Under the pieces are notes generated by a model that saw only the letters and a program-made list of their open reading frames with translations, was not told the DNA's origin and did not search any database. A DNA stretch of 58,996 nt from Microtetraspora malaysiensis (GTDB lineage Bacteria; Actinomycetota; Actinomycetes; Streptosporangiales; Streptosporangiaceae), in NCBI RefSeq assembly GCF_001528665.1, contig NZ_BBYJ01000042.1:1-58996 (forward strand), in the 5' to 3' direction. Made by a program: the position numbers and the translations under genes. Shown here piece by piece: positions 16,901-24,932 of the stretch; the first letter of the stretch is position 1; each line of letters begins with the position of its first letter.

Positions 16901-18145
16901 CTAGTGACGGAAGAACATTCCATCGAGCCTTTCTCGGTCCACGGCTGCGAGAACACCCCGCACGCGGTTCACCACCGTCTTCGGATCGGCGCCGGAGACG
17001 TCGCACGCCGACAGCACCGCTTCGACGCCGGTGTCGGTCAGGCCCGCCCCCCGGAGAACGTCCCCGAGCGACATCCGAGGAAGGGCGGTCAGCCAGCGGC
17101 CGATGATCCGGTCACGCTGGGGTGCCGCCCACTCGCCGTACGCCTCGACCCGGCTGACCCCACCGTCGGGGAAGATCCGTAGCCGCAGGTGGGTGGCGTC
17201 GGCCGGGGTGTCCAGCACGTAGCGGTGAACGGCGTCCGGCACCAGTTCCTTACGCGGGACCAGGGTCGTCCAGAGCGCGGTGGCGGCCGGCGCCTCGTCG
17301 GCGACGCACGCGTATTCGAAGGCGACGGCCTCCGCGGCATTGCCCATGAAATGCGTCGTGTGCACGCCGACCGCGGTGAGCCTGATCTCGTCGAGCAGCC
17401 GGAAGGTGACCCAGTCGTCGTCCGTGTCGCCTCGGCGTCGCGTCTCCCACCCGTCGTGGATCCCGTGTGAGGTACCGGGCAGGACCAGGTTCATCGGCGA
17501 TCCGAACCCGCCGCTGGAGTCCAGCACGACGCAGCCCATGAGCACGTCGGCGACGTTCCCCCGGGTGGGCATCAGGCGCGGGTCGGGCAGCACGGACCCC
17601 ATGGCGCGGACGCGGGCCACTCCCCCGTCCGGGTGGATGTTGAGGCGGAGATGCGTGTAGACCCGCGAGCTGCCGGTCACGTACTCGTTCTGGGTGTTCC
17701 CCCGGCACGCGGAGTCCTCGACCAGGGTGTCCCAGTCCTCATGGGCACGAAGCCGGGCCTGACGCGGGTGCCCGTCGAAGTACGCCGCCGAGACGGAGAT
17801 CCGCACCGGCGCGTTGTTGATGAAGTTGCCGGTGTCCACGATCACGCGATCGACCACGCCCGGGGTGGCCAGCCGGATCAGCGCCCAGTCGTGGCCGGGA
17901 CCGTGACGTCGCGTCTCCCAGCCGTCCACCGGTACGCCACGGGGCCCACGGTGCGCCCGCATGGACACCGGCTCCCCATCGAGGATGAGGTTGTCGGCGA
18001 ATCCGAAGAACTCGTCGTTGCACCCCATGACGCCCGCTCCGAGCCGCTTGGAGCTCAGATTGATCTGACCCGGGGAACTCCCTGCCACCTCGGAATTCGG
18101 GTTGGCGGCGGTGCCGGATCGCGGCTCGTCGTGGTGCGCGGACAT
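16901..18145 (-). CDS. allantoicase (copy 2) with C-terminal extension
   Basis: A second allantoicase-family protein, 414 residues. Two repeats are visible: residues about 28-185 with VDGWETRRHGPG and HLRLNIHPDGGVARVRAMG, and about 205-345 with [11 protein letters not shown] and HLRLRIFPDGGVSRVEAYGEW. Unlike copy 1 it has some 65 extra residues at the C-terminus (about 350-414: LPRMSLGDVLRGAG ... GMFFRH), helical and unrecognised. It may act on a different N-carbamoyl or amidino acid than allantoate. AGGGGAG precedes the ATG well. It is followed by the transporter operon after 113 bases and may be cotranscribed with it. Confidence 0.88.
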   Translation of the reverse strand: MSAHHDEPRSGTAANPNSEVAGSSPGQINLSSKRLGAGVMGCNDEFFGFADNLILDGEPVSMRAHRGPRGVPVDGWETRRHGPGHDWALIRLATPGVVDRVIVDTGNFINNAPVRISVSAAYFDGHPRQARLRAHEDWDTLVEDSACRGNTQNEYVTGSSRVYTHLRLNIHPDGGVARVRAMGSVLPDPRLMPTRGNVADVLMGCVVLDSSGGFGSPMNLVLPGTSHGIHDGWETRRRGDTDDDWVTFRLLDEIRLTAVGVHTTHFMGNAAEAVAFEYACVADEAPAATALWTTLVPRKELVPDAVHRYVLDTPADATHLRLRIFPDGGVSRVEAYGEWAAPQRDRIIGRWLTALPRMSLGDVLRGAGLTDTGVEAVLSACDVSGADPKTVVNRVRGVLAAVDRERLDGMFFRH

Positions 18146-18197
18146 GCTTCAACTCCCCTCATAGCGGTAGGTCCGACTTCGGATGAAATGTATTAAT

Positions 18198-18211
18198 AGC
18201 AGACCTCTTAC
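18198..18211. promoter_or_regulatory. weak match to the ACCAGA-N2-TCTGGT operator
   Basis: AGCAGA-CC-TCTTAC, matching the 5964 operator at five of six bases in one arm but only three of six in the other. It lies 53 bases upstream of the second allantoicase start, in the 262-base AT-richer gap (18146-18407) that otherwise holds only presumed promoter sequence. Listed because of its position; the match alone is not convincing. Confidence 0.22.
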
Positions 18212-18407
18212 AACTTGTGAACCCTTTAATCGACTCAGCGTCACGGCACGTCCCCGCGCGGTGGAGGGCGATCCATTCCATCGCTGGACCGCGGTTCGAG
18301 CAGCTCGTCGCCCGACGCGCGGGCCCGCGGCCGGGCGATCAGACGGATCACCGACCGTGGACCACGACGCATGGCGGCCGGGATCCACGCTGGGGAAAGC
18401 CCTCCAC

Positions 18408-19328
18408 TCAGGCCGATCGATACGCGTCCGGCCCGCGGAACCAGTCGACGACCTCGCTGCCGGTGGCGAGCCACACGTCGGGCGAGGCGGCCATGTGGGC
18501 CAGCACCCGCTCGACGTGGCCGATCCTGAACGGATGGCCGACAAGCCACGGGTGCAGGCCGAGCACCAGCAGGCGGCCCGAGCCCGCGCCGTCGATCACG
18601 AGCTGGTCGAACGCCTCTCGCACCGAGCGCGCCCACCGGTCCATCGGGATGCCGCGCTTGTAGTGAGTGAAGACGTCGTCGAGGTGGATGGCGACCGGCA
18701 ACGAGGTGAGCCGCCCGGTCGGCACGACCAGGTCGTAGGGCTGCTCGTCGTTCGGCCAGTCGCACACGTAGTCGACGCCGAGTTCGGCGAGCAGCCGTGC
18801 CGTACGGGTGGTCTCGGTGTAGTCCAGGCCCGCCCAGCCGCGAGGTCGCCGTTCTGCGACCTCGGCGACCGCGTCGAGCGCGTTGCGCAGGTAAGCGAGC
18901 TCCTCGGCCTCGGTCATGGACTGGGTCAGCAGCCGGCTACCGGTGGTGGCGTGGCCTATCAGTTCCCAGGACCGCTCGCGGCACCGCGACACGATCTCGG
19001 AATACCGCGAGGCCACGACCGCGTCGATCGCGGCGGTGGCGCGCACCCCGTGGGTATCGAGGGCGTCCATGACCCGGAAGATCCCGACGCGGTTCCCGTA
19101 CTCGTTCACGGAGGTCGAGTGGATGTCGGACAGGGCCGGGTACGGGCCTCGCCGGACCAGGCTGTTGGGGGGCACCGTCCCCGCGGGCGGCAGGAACTCG
19201 GCATGCTCCAGGTGGAGCAGGACGCAGACCGCGAGCTTGGCCCCGCCCGGCCAGGTCAGCCTGGGCCGTGTGGGCAGCGCCGACCATGAGACGTACTCGG
19301 ACTGGATCGCCGGCTGAAGCTCGGTCAC
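18408..19328 (-). CDS. polysaccharide-deacetylase-fold protein, PuuE-like (copy 1)
   Basis: About 306 residues of the NodB/polysaccharide deacetylase fold as found in PuuE-type allantoinases. Landmarks are NEYGNRVGIFRVMDALDTHGVRATAAIDA (about 77-105), WELIGHATTGSRLL, LDYTETTRTARLLAELG and LLVLGLHPWLVGHPFRI. The usual metal-binding Asp-Asp pair of NodB enzymes is not seen. In this locus, hydrolysis of allantoin or a related cyclic ureide is the sensible inference. I chose the GTG at 19328 because GTGA overlaps the stop of the upstream PuuE-like gene. The shared fold suggests the two coupled products may form a hetero-oligomer or divide substrates. Confidence 0.8.
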   Translation of the reverse strand: MTELQPAIQSEYVSWSALPTRPRLTWPGGAKLAVCVLLHLEHAEFLPPAGTVPPNSLVRRGPYPALSDIHSTSVNEYGNRVGIFRVMDALDTHGVRATAAIDAVVASRYSEIVSRCRERSWELIGHATTGSRLLTQSMTEAEELAYLRNALDAVAEVAERRPRGWAGLDYTETTRTARLLAELGVDYVCDWPNDEQPYDLVVPTGRLTSLPVAIHLDDVFTHYKRGIPMDRWARSVREAFDQLVIDGAGSGRLLVLGLHPWLVGHPFRIGHVERVLAHMAASPDVWLATGSEVVDWFRGPDAYRSA

Positions 19329-20212
19329 GCGGCCCACCCCCCTTCCTGGAGCATGTGGTCCGCGATGGCTTCGGGGGTCGTCCACCAGACGTCGTCGTAC
19401 CGCCCTATGTATTCGAGCATGTTGTTCAGATAACCGACTTGGTGTGGCAGCCCCATGTACAGCGGGTGCAGCGCGATCGTCATCACCCGTCCGCTCTCGG
19501 CACTTTCGCGATACAGCAGATCGAACTGATCGCGGCAGATCTGTTCGAAGTAGTCACCCTCGAAGGCGTACATCGGATAGCCGGGGAACAGCAGTGCGTC
19601 GTTCAACTCCCGGCTGTAGGGCACACCGATGAGGCGGCCACGCGGCACCTTGACCTCGAACGGCTGGTCGTCGATGAACCAGTCCATCGTGTAGACCATG
19701 CCCGCCTCGGCCATGAGCTCGGGGGTGCGCTCGGTGGCGGTGAACGACGGCCCCAGCATCCCCCGTAGTTCCTTGCCCGTCAGGTCGCGCACGGTCCGCA
19801 TCGTGTAGCGGTAGAACTCCCGCTCCTCTTCGGCGGTCGCGCCGTACAACAACCGGGTGTTGTACGTGCCGTGACTCATGAAACACCAGTCACGCTCGAC
19901 CATCGCGTCCCGGATCTCCGGAAACAGGTTGAGCGTCTCGACGTTGAGCGAGCAGGTCACCTTGGCCGGTGAGCGGTCCAGGACCTCCAGCATGCGCCAG
20001 AAGCCCACCCGGTTCCCGTAGTCGCGGAAGCTGTACCCGACGATGTCCGGCGCCGCGGGAACCCGGTAGAAGTAGTCGCGATGCGGGTTCCTCGGCGGGA
20101 CGAACTCGTAGTGCTCGACGTTCACCACGACGTTCACGGCGAGACGTTTGTCATCCGGCCATCGCAACACTGGTCGGCTCACGATCGGGCTGTAGTCGAC
20201 GTATCGGTGCAT
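19325..20212 (-). CDS. polysaccharide-deacetylase-fold protein, PuuE-like allantoinase candidate (copy 2)
   Basis: 295 residues, closer to PuuE than its neighbour: RDYGNRVGFWRMLEVLDRS, CSLNVETLNLFPE, FMSHGTYNTRLLYG, RGMLGPSFTATERTPELMAEAG, YTMDWFIDDQPF and IALHPLYMGLPHQ appear in the expected order. PuuE is an allantoinase analogue recruited from polysaccharide deacetylases. Together with AllB it would give the locus two unrelated allantoinase types, unless this pair uses a different ureide. It is the first gene of a two-gene leftward unit coupled by GTGA. A candidate operator lies 49 bases upstream. Confidence 0.82.
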   Translation of the reverse strand: MHRYVDYSPIVSRPVLRWPDDKRLAVNVVVNVEHYEFVPPRNPHRDYFYRVPAAPDIVGYSFRDYGNRVGFWRMLEVLDRSPAKVTCSLNVETLNLFPEIRDAMVERDWCFMSHGTYNTRLLYGATAEEEREFYRYTMRTVRDLTGKELRGMLGPSFTATERTPELMAEAGMVYTMDWFIDDQPFEVKVPRGRLIGVPYSRELNDALLFPGYPMYAFEGDYFEQICRDQFDLLYRESAESGRVMTIALHPLYMGLPHQVGYLNNMLEYIGRYDDVWWTTPEAIADHMLQEGGWAA

Positions 20213-20260
20213 GTGCTGGCTACTCCTCGCTTGGCGCAGGACAACCGGCCCGCCAGATTA

Positions 20261-20274
20261 GCCAGAGGTCTGAC
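20261..20274. promoter_or_regulatory. partial match to the ACCAGA-N2-TCTGGT operator
   Basis: GCCAGA-GG-TCTGAC, five of six and four of six bases in the two arms, placed 49 bases upstream of the PuuE-like two-gene unit. Position and spacing fit a GntR-family site shared with 5964 and 35407. Confidence 0.35.
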
Positions 20275-20319
20275 AAGCAGGCAACCCATCTCGATCGCCG
20301 CGGCGGAGGTCGGGCCGAT

Positions 20320-20483
20320 GACCTCGGCGGTGTCACCGTCGTCGAAGACCGCCGCGGTGAGCATCCGATCAATGCGACACCGATGAGCGTCCCGTCACCG
20401 GCCTGCGCACCGATGGCGAACGTGGCGTCGGACAGCGGGGTGAGGCGGGGCTGGGTCCAGGCGACGAATGCCCGTCCTGTCTG
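20320..20483 (-). pseudogene. possible remnant of an XF1762-like gene
   Basis: On the minus strand, one frame reads SDATFAIGAQAGDGTLIGVALIG (shown here in part) to 20364 and an adjacent frame continues VFDDGDTAEV. Joined, they resemble the central part of small XF1762-type, mobile-element-associated proteins, in which a -SIG- strand, a GVA(I/V)VGRP strand and a DDG-x-x-EV segment follow one another. The rest of the 598-base gap (20213-20810) carries no gene I can support. This is a judgement from pattern only. Confidence 0.3.
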
Positions 20484-20810
20484 GATTGACACCGGCGAAA
20501 TCACCAGCCGGCGGTTCTCCAGGCGCTTCGAGCTGCTCAGGCCCTCGCGCTCATTAATCGTCTTCGACGCGGTTGGAGCGCAGCGTCGCAGTTGACGGCT
20601 TCCCGACCGGACCGAGCTCCCCTCGCTATGCGACGTGGAGGCCACGAGCACTCTCAGAGTTTCTACGAAACGGTATCGAGGGTTTGGTGACGCTCCCAGT
20701 GCCGCGTGTCGGCTCAGGCCCAAGACTCATGGTGCTGGGACCGAAATCGGGTATGGACGGCGTCCACCTGGCACCACGTAACTCGTTGCCCGCCTGGGAG
20801 CAAGGCAGGA

Positions 20811-21872
20811 ATGGAATTGTCGGACAGTCAACTAGTCAGGGACCCCGCTGAGGGAGCGCCCCTCTTGATCTCGGCGGCCGAGGCGTGTGATGCGATCGAA
20901 CAGCTTTTTGGGCTGCGCGGCGAGCTGACCCTCATGGGCGGAGACCGCGACTGCAACTTCCGGCTCCGCTTGGACCGGGGAACCAGTTGGATGATCAAGT
21001 TCGTGCACCCTAGTGAGCACGAGACCAGCACCCTAACGCAGTGCTTGGTACTCCATGAGCTGCAGCGGGTCGATCCGACGCTGCGGCTGCCCCAGCCCTA
21101 CCAGCCGCTGACCGGCACCCACTTCGCGGTCTGGGAGCGGCCCGGCGAGCTCGGCCTACCGCCGGTGCGAGTCCGGTGCTACAGCTTCCTGACCGGCACA
21201 CCGGTGGCCAACGTTTCCCCTGGGGCACTGACCCGGGCCGCCCTCGGTACGGCGCTCGCAACTCTCGACGCGGCGCTGAACGCGTGCGTGGTGCCGGTCG
21301 CGGAGTTTCGTGATGACGTGCTCTGGGATGTCCGCAGGCTCCCCGAGCTGGGATGTCGCTGGGACGGATACGACCTCGACTCCGCTGCGGCCAGGCAGCT
21401 CGATCACGTCTTCGACCATGCACTGCCCGCCGCCGCGAAACTTCCGCAGCAGGTCATCCACAACGATATGAACCCGCAGAACATCCTGGTCGCTGAGGAC
21501 AATCCCACACGGGTGACCGGGATCATCGACTTCGGTGATCTGGTGCGTGCTTCACGGGCGCAGGATCTGGCGACCCTCGCTGCGTACCACGTGACCACGC
21601 AGGAGCATCCGCTGGCGGGTCCCGCCCAGATCATCCGCTCTTACCACGATCGGACGCCACTGCTGGACGGGGAGGTGCGGGTGCTGTTCGACCTGATGCT
21701 GGCACGGCTGGTGCTGATCGTCCGTATGTCGGAGTGGATGTCGCGGCGGTATCCCGGAAACAGTCGGTACTTCCTGCGCAACAACGCCGCCGCTCGCGCC
21801 GCCCTGACGGCCCTCGCCGAGATCAACTGCTCGCAAGCCGCTGACTACTTCCGCTCGCATCTGGAGGGATGA
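20811..21872 (+). CDS. aminoglycoside-phosphotransferase-fold kinase
   Basis: 353-residue small-molecule kinase of the APH/choline kinase/homoserine kinase II fold. The catalytic loop is VIHNDMNPQNIL (His217, Asp219, Asn224) and the metal motif GIIDFGD follows; an N-terminal lysine (MIKFVHPSEHE) matches the ATP-anchoring strand. I chose the ATG at 20811, with AAGGCAGGA just upstream; the frame extends 35 codons further without support. The aminotransferase gene starts three bases after the stop. In other bacteria the two domains are fused, so a phosphorylated amino alcohol or hydroxy-amine, made here and eliminated or transaminated by the next enzyme, is the best guess. Aminoglycoside resistance is unlikely. 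Confidence 0.85.
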   Translation: MELSDSQLVRDPAEGAPLLISAAEACDAIEQLFGLRGELTLMGGDRDCNFRLRLDRGTSWMIKFVHPSEHETSTLTQCLVLHELQRVDPTLRLPQPYQPLTGTHFAVWERPGELGLPPVRVRCYSFLTGTPVANVSPGALTRAALGTALATLDAALNACVVPVAEFRDDVLWDVRRLPELGCRWDGYDLDSAAARQLDHVFDHALPAAAKLPQQVIHNDMNPQNILVAEDNPTRVTGIIDFGDLVRASRAQDLATLAAYHVTTQEHPLAGPAQIIRSYHDRTPLLDGEVRVLFDLMLARLVLIVRMSEWMSRRYPGNSRYFLRNNAAARAALTALAEINCSQAADYFRSHLEG

Positions 21873-21875
21873 CGC

Positions 21876-23171
21876 GTGACACACACCCCTGGACAGACAG
21901 AGGAATCACTGGAAATCCTGCGGCGCCGTCGTCGCGCCGTCTTCCCCGGCTCCTACCGGCTCTTCTACAACGCTCCCCTGCACATGGTCCGAGGCGAGGG
22001 GGTGTGGCTCCAGGACGGCGCCGGGACGCGGTACCTGGATTGCTACAACAATGTGCCCTCGGTGGGGCACTGCAATGCCCGCGTGGTCGAGGCGATGACG
22101 CGACAGGCGGCGACCCTCAACACCCATACCCGCTACCTCGACACGAAGGTCCTCGACTACGCCGAGCGCCTGCTCGGACATTTCCCTGATCCGCTGGACC
22201 GGGTGTTCTTCACGTGCAGCGGGAGCGAAGCGAACGACCTGGCCTGTCGGCTCGCCCGCAGCGCCACCGGCGCCGAGGGGATGATCGTCACCGAGCACGC
22301 CTTCCACGGTTCCACCACGACGACGGCCGGCATCTCACCCTCCCTGGGAACCGGGACAGATGCCTGGGTGCGCACCGTTCGGATCGACGATCTGCGAGTG
22401 GCGGACGGCCCGGACGCGGCGCGGGTTCTGCTGGAACGGACGCGGGCGGCCATCGCGGAACTGGCCGAAGCAGGGTTCGGCACAGCCACACTGATGCTGG
22501 ATTCGATCGTCTCCAGTGACGGCGTCATCGACGGGCCACCCGGTTTTATCGGGCCGGCGGTTGAGGCCGTCCGAGCGGCAGGGGGGCTCTGGATAGCCGA
22601 CGAGGTTCAGGCGGGCTTCGCCCGGCTGGGGGCGGGGATGTGGGGCTACCAACGCCATGCCCTGGTCCCCGACATCGTCACGCTCGGCAAGCCGATGGGG
22701 AACGGGCATCCCCTCGCGGGCGTGGTCAGCGGAGCGGAGATCTGTGCCGCCTTCGCTGCTCGAACCCGGTACTTCAACACGTTCGGCGGCAACCCCGTGG
22801 CTGCGGCTGTGGGCGACGCCGTACTCGGAGAGATCGAGGACCGCGCCCTGGTCGCCCACGCGGCCGAGGTCGGCGGCTATCTGCGCACGCTTCTCGCGCA
22901 GGTAGCCGCGGACGTGCCGTGCGTCGTCGACGTGCGAGGCAGCGGGCTGTTCATCGGGATCGAGCTCACCGGCACGGACGGCGACGTCGCGACAGGTGGC
23001 GCCACGGCCGCCGCCGTGGTCGAGCGGCTACGCGACCGGCGAGTACTGGTCGGGACCACGGGGGTCAACGGGAACGTCGTCAAGATCCGACCTCCGCTGA
23101 TCTTCGAGGCGCAGCACGCCGATCTCCTCGCCACAGAACTCGCCACCGCCTTCCAGGCGTTGCCGGCATAG
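21876..23171 (+). CDS. class III aminotransferase / phospho-lyase-like PLP enzyme
   Basis: 431-residue PLP enzyme of the AGXT2/AGXT2L group. Visible features: YLDCYNNVPSVGHCNARVVEA (in part), CSGSEANDLACRLA, ADEVQAGFARLG (PLP-ring Asp) and the Schiff-base lysine in TLGKPMGNGHPLAGVV (about Lys271). The LGKPMGNGHP wording and the adjacent kinase gene are typical of ethanolamine-phosphate and 5-phosphohydroxylysine phospho-lyases, so beta-elimination of a phosphorylated amine may be the reaction rather than simple transamination. Start is a GTG three bases after the kinase stop. The gene is convergent with pucR across a short hairpin. Confidence 0.87.
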   Translation: MTHTPGQTEESLEILRRRRRAVFPGSYRLFYNAPLHMVRGEGVWLQDGAGTRYLDCYNNVPSVGHCNARVVEAMTRQAATLNTHTRYLDTKVLDYAERLLGHFPDPLDRVFFTCSGSEANDLACRLARSATGAEGMIVTEHAFHGSTTTTAGISPSLGTGTDAWVRTVRIDDLRVADGPDAARVLLERTRAAIAELAEAGFGTATLMLDSIVSSDGVIDGPPGFIGPAVEAVRAAGGLWIADEVQAGFARLGAGMWGYQRHALVPDIVTLGKPMGNGHPLAGVVSGAEICAAFAARTRYFNTFGGNPVAAAVGDAVLGEIEDRALVAHAAEVGGYLRTLLAQVAADVPCVVDVRGSGLFIGIELTGTDGDVATGGATAAAVVERLRDRRVLVGTTGVNGNVVKIRPPLIFEAQHADLLATELATAFQALPA

Positions 23172-23183
23172 GAGCCGGGTCAA

Positions 23184-23202
23184 GGGGCGAGCCCAGCCCC
23201 TA
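23184..23202. terminator. short hairpin between convergent genes
   Basis: AGGGGC and GCCCCT form a 6-bp stem around a 7-base loop between the aminotransferase stop and the pucR stop codon. It is small and lacks a T-tract, so termination efficiency is doubtful. Confidence 0.35.
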
Positions 23203-24771
23203 CGGTTCGAGCTGTCCGATGAGCACCAGGGCGGCGTAGAGGTCGGCCACCACGGACGGTTGCCGCAATGGAGCACCCAGCAGGTCTTCGGCGCGGCTCA
23301 GCCGGTACCTGAACGAGTTGGGGTGCAGATGGATCATCCGAGCGGCCGCCACGACATCCAGGTTGCAGCGCAGGAACGCCACCACCGCCTCCAAGACCAA
23401 CGGCTGCGCCTCAAGCGGTTCCAGGAGCTTGCGCGCCTGATCGAGGCTCTGGTCGGCCTCCTGCGTGGAGAGCATCCAGGCCGTCATCGGCAGCTCGTCC
23501 CAGACCGCGACCCCCTTGGCGCCGTCCCGATCCCGAGTCGCCCTCATCACGAACTCCGCGCTGTGCATGGACAGGGCCAAGTCGGACGGTGCGGTGACCG
23601 GCCGTCCCACGTAGGCCCGGCCGTGGACGGCACGGAGCAGATCCAGCAACTGGGGGAGTTCGGCCTGGACGAAAAAGGCGTTCGACTGCTGAACCGACCT
23701 GAGCAGGAACGGGATGCTCGCATGACGCAGGGCCCTCTGGAACGCATGTGCGGCGTCGGAGTGGTCCGAACGGGCGCCCAGTAGCACCACTCGGCACTCC
23801 CACATCCCGGTGAACCCGATCTGCCGAAGCTCGCTGGAGAGATCGCCGAGGTGGCCGGTGCCCTTTAGCAGCCGGTCGAAGAGTTCGGCCCTGAGCACCG
23901 CGACGGCGTCCGAGGCGCGAGACCTGGTGTCGTAGACGAACGAGATCAGATTGGCCGCGGCCCACGCCAGTGGGAGCAGGTTCTCGTGCGCGATGTCGTG
24001 CCATCGCACCACCAGCCAGCCCACGTGCCGGTTGTCCCGCCGAATCGGCAGGGCGTGCACTGGACTGCCTTCCTCAGCGAACTCCGCCGGCGCGTCCAGT
24101 TTGCCGTTCAGCAGCCGGTTGAGGCTGGTCTGGGACAACGCCTTCTCACCCAGCCAGGTCTGCGAACCCAGGGCGTCGAGGAGCCCGACCTGGGCGTTGA
24201 GGAGCGATCCGACCCGGCGCAGGATCGCCTGCTCCATCGGCTCGTCCAGCCGGTCGGCCAGTTCCAGCGCGCCGCTACCGGTGAGGTAGGCATGAGTGTC
24301 CACGATCTGTTGCAGGAACTGGGGATCGTTGCGCAGCACCGAGCGCCGCACGTAGTCGATCACCAAGTAGACGTGAGTGGCATGCGGAACCGTGAATACC
24401 GGGAAGTTGAGCTTCCTGGCCTCGTCGACAAGCGCCGCGGGCACGTTCCGGGTGTTGATCCCGGCGGCGTAGCCCAGAGCGGCCATGCCCGCCCCGGCGA
24501 GTTCCTGCACGAGCTCCCGCTGCTTCGCCGCACCCCGGATGCTCAGCCCAGTCGTCAGGACGATCCAGCGGGCCGGGAGCCAGCGGGTAGGGTTCGGGAT
24601 GTCAATGCTGTGCGCGCCGAGCACCGGCTTGGCGAGGGCCGCCTCGTCGCCGGTATGCAGCACCAGGTTGAATTCCTTGACGGCGAGCAGGTCCGGCAGT
24701 GTGAACCCGCTGGTGGCGGAGGACGGGGCAGGGGATTGACCTGTCTCGGACAGCGGATGATGCAGAAGCAC
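23200..24771 (-). CDS. PucR family transcriptional regulator
   Basis: About 523 residues. The N-terminal PucR domain (about 20-145) begins FTLPDLLAVKEFNLVLHTGDEAA and includes RWIVLTTGLSIRGAAKQRELV and FPVFTVPHATHVYLV. A central GGDEF-like sensor region (about 310-440) follows. The C-terminal PucR HTH is LDVVAAARMIHLHPNSFRYRLSRAEDLLG. PucR is the purine-catabolism activator of Bacillus subtilis, and family members control amine and ureide degradation. I prefer the GTG at 24771, preceded by GGGAGGG, over a TTG at 24834. It is divergent from the long transporter/isomerase/decarboxylase operon and is its likely regulator. Confidence 0.87.
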   Translation of the reverse strand: MLLHHPLSETGQSPAPSSATSGFTLPDLLAVKEFNLVLHTGDEAALAKPVLGAHSIDIPNPTRWLPARWIVLTTGLSIRGAAKQRELVQELAGAGMAALGYAAGINTRNVPAALVDEARKLNFPVFTVPHATHVYLVIDYVRRSVLRNDPQFLQQIVDTHAYLTGSGALELADRLDEPMEQAILRRVGSLLNAQVGLLDALGSQTWLGEKALSQTSLNRLLNGKLDAPAEFAEEGSPVHALPIRRDNRHVGWLVVRWHDIAHENLLPLAWAAANLISFVYDTRSRASDAVAVLRAELFDRLLKGTGHLGDLSSELRQIGFTGMWECRVVLLGARSDHSDAAHAFQRALRHASIPFLLRSVQQSNAFFVQAELPQLLDLLRAVHGRAYVGRPVTAPSDLALSMHSAEFVMRATRDRDGAKGVAVWDELPMTAWMLSTQEADQSLDQARKLLEPLEAQPLVLEAVVAFLRCNLDVVAAARMIHLHPNSFRYRLSRAEDLLGAPLRQPSVVADLYAALVLIGQLEP

Positions 24772-24841
24772 TGCGCCCTCCCGGCTGTTGGTTGAAGCGA
24801 CGAAGCCCAGCAGTGCGGTTCGGATATTCTCCAATGCCGAC

Positions 24842-24873
24842 TGAGACTCGCAGCGCGGACACTATCGGTCTCA
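24842..24873. promoter_or_regulatory. divergent pucR/operon control region with TGAGAC...GTCTCA repeat
   Basis: The 161-base gap between pucR (24771) and the binding-protein gene (24933) contains a perfect 6-bp inverted repeat, TGAGAC at 24842-24847 and GTCTCA at 24868-24873. The 20-base spacer places the half-sites about two and a half helical turns apart. It is a candidate PucR site, though short repeats arise by chance. Confidence 0.3.
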
Positions 24874-24932
24874 AGATGGTCAACACCACACGTCCGGTGC
24901 TCAGCGCCGCACCTAAGTCTGGAGGGAAAGCG

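Noticed and set aside
20811-21872. Aminoglycoside resistance gene
   Set aside because: Only the kinase fold supports this; coupling to a class III PLP enzyme points to a metabolic kinase.
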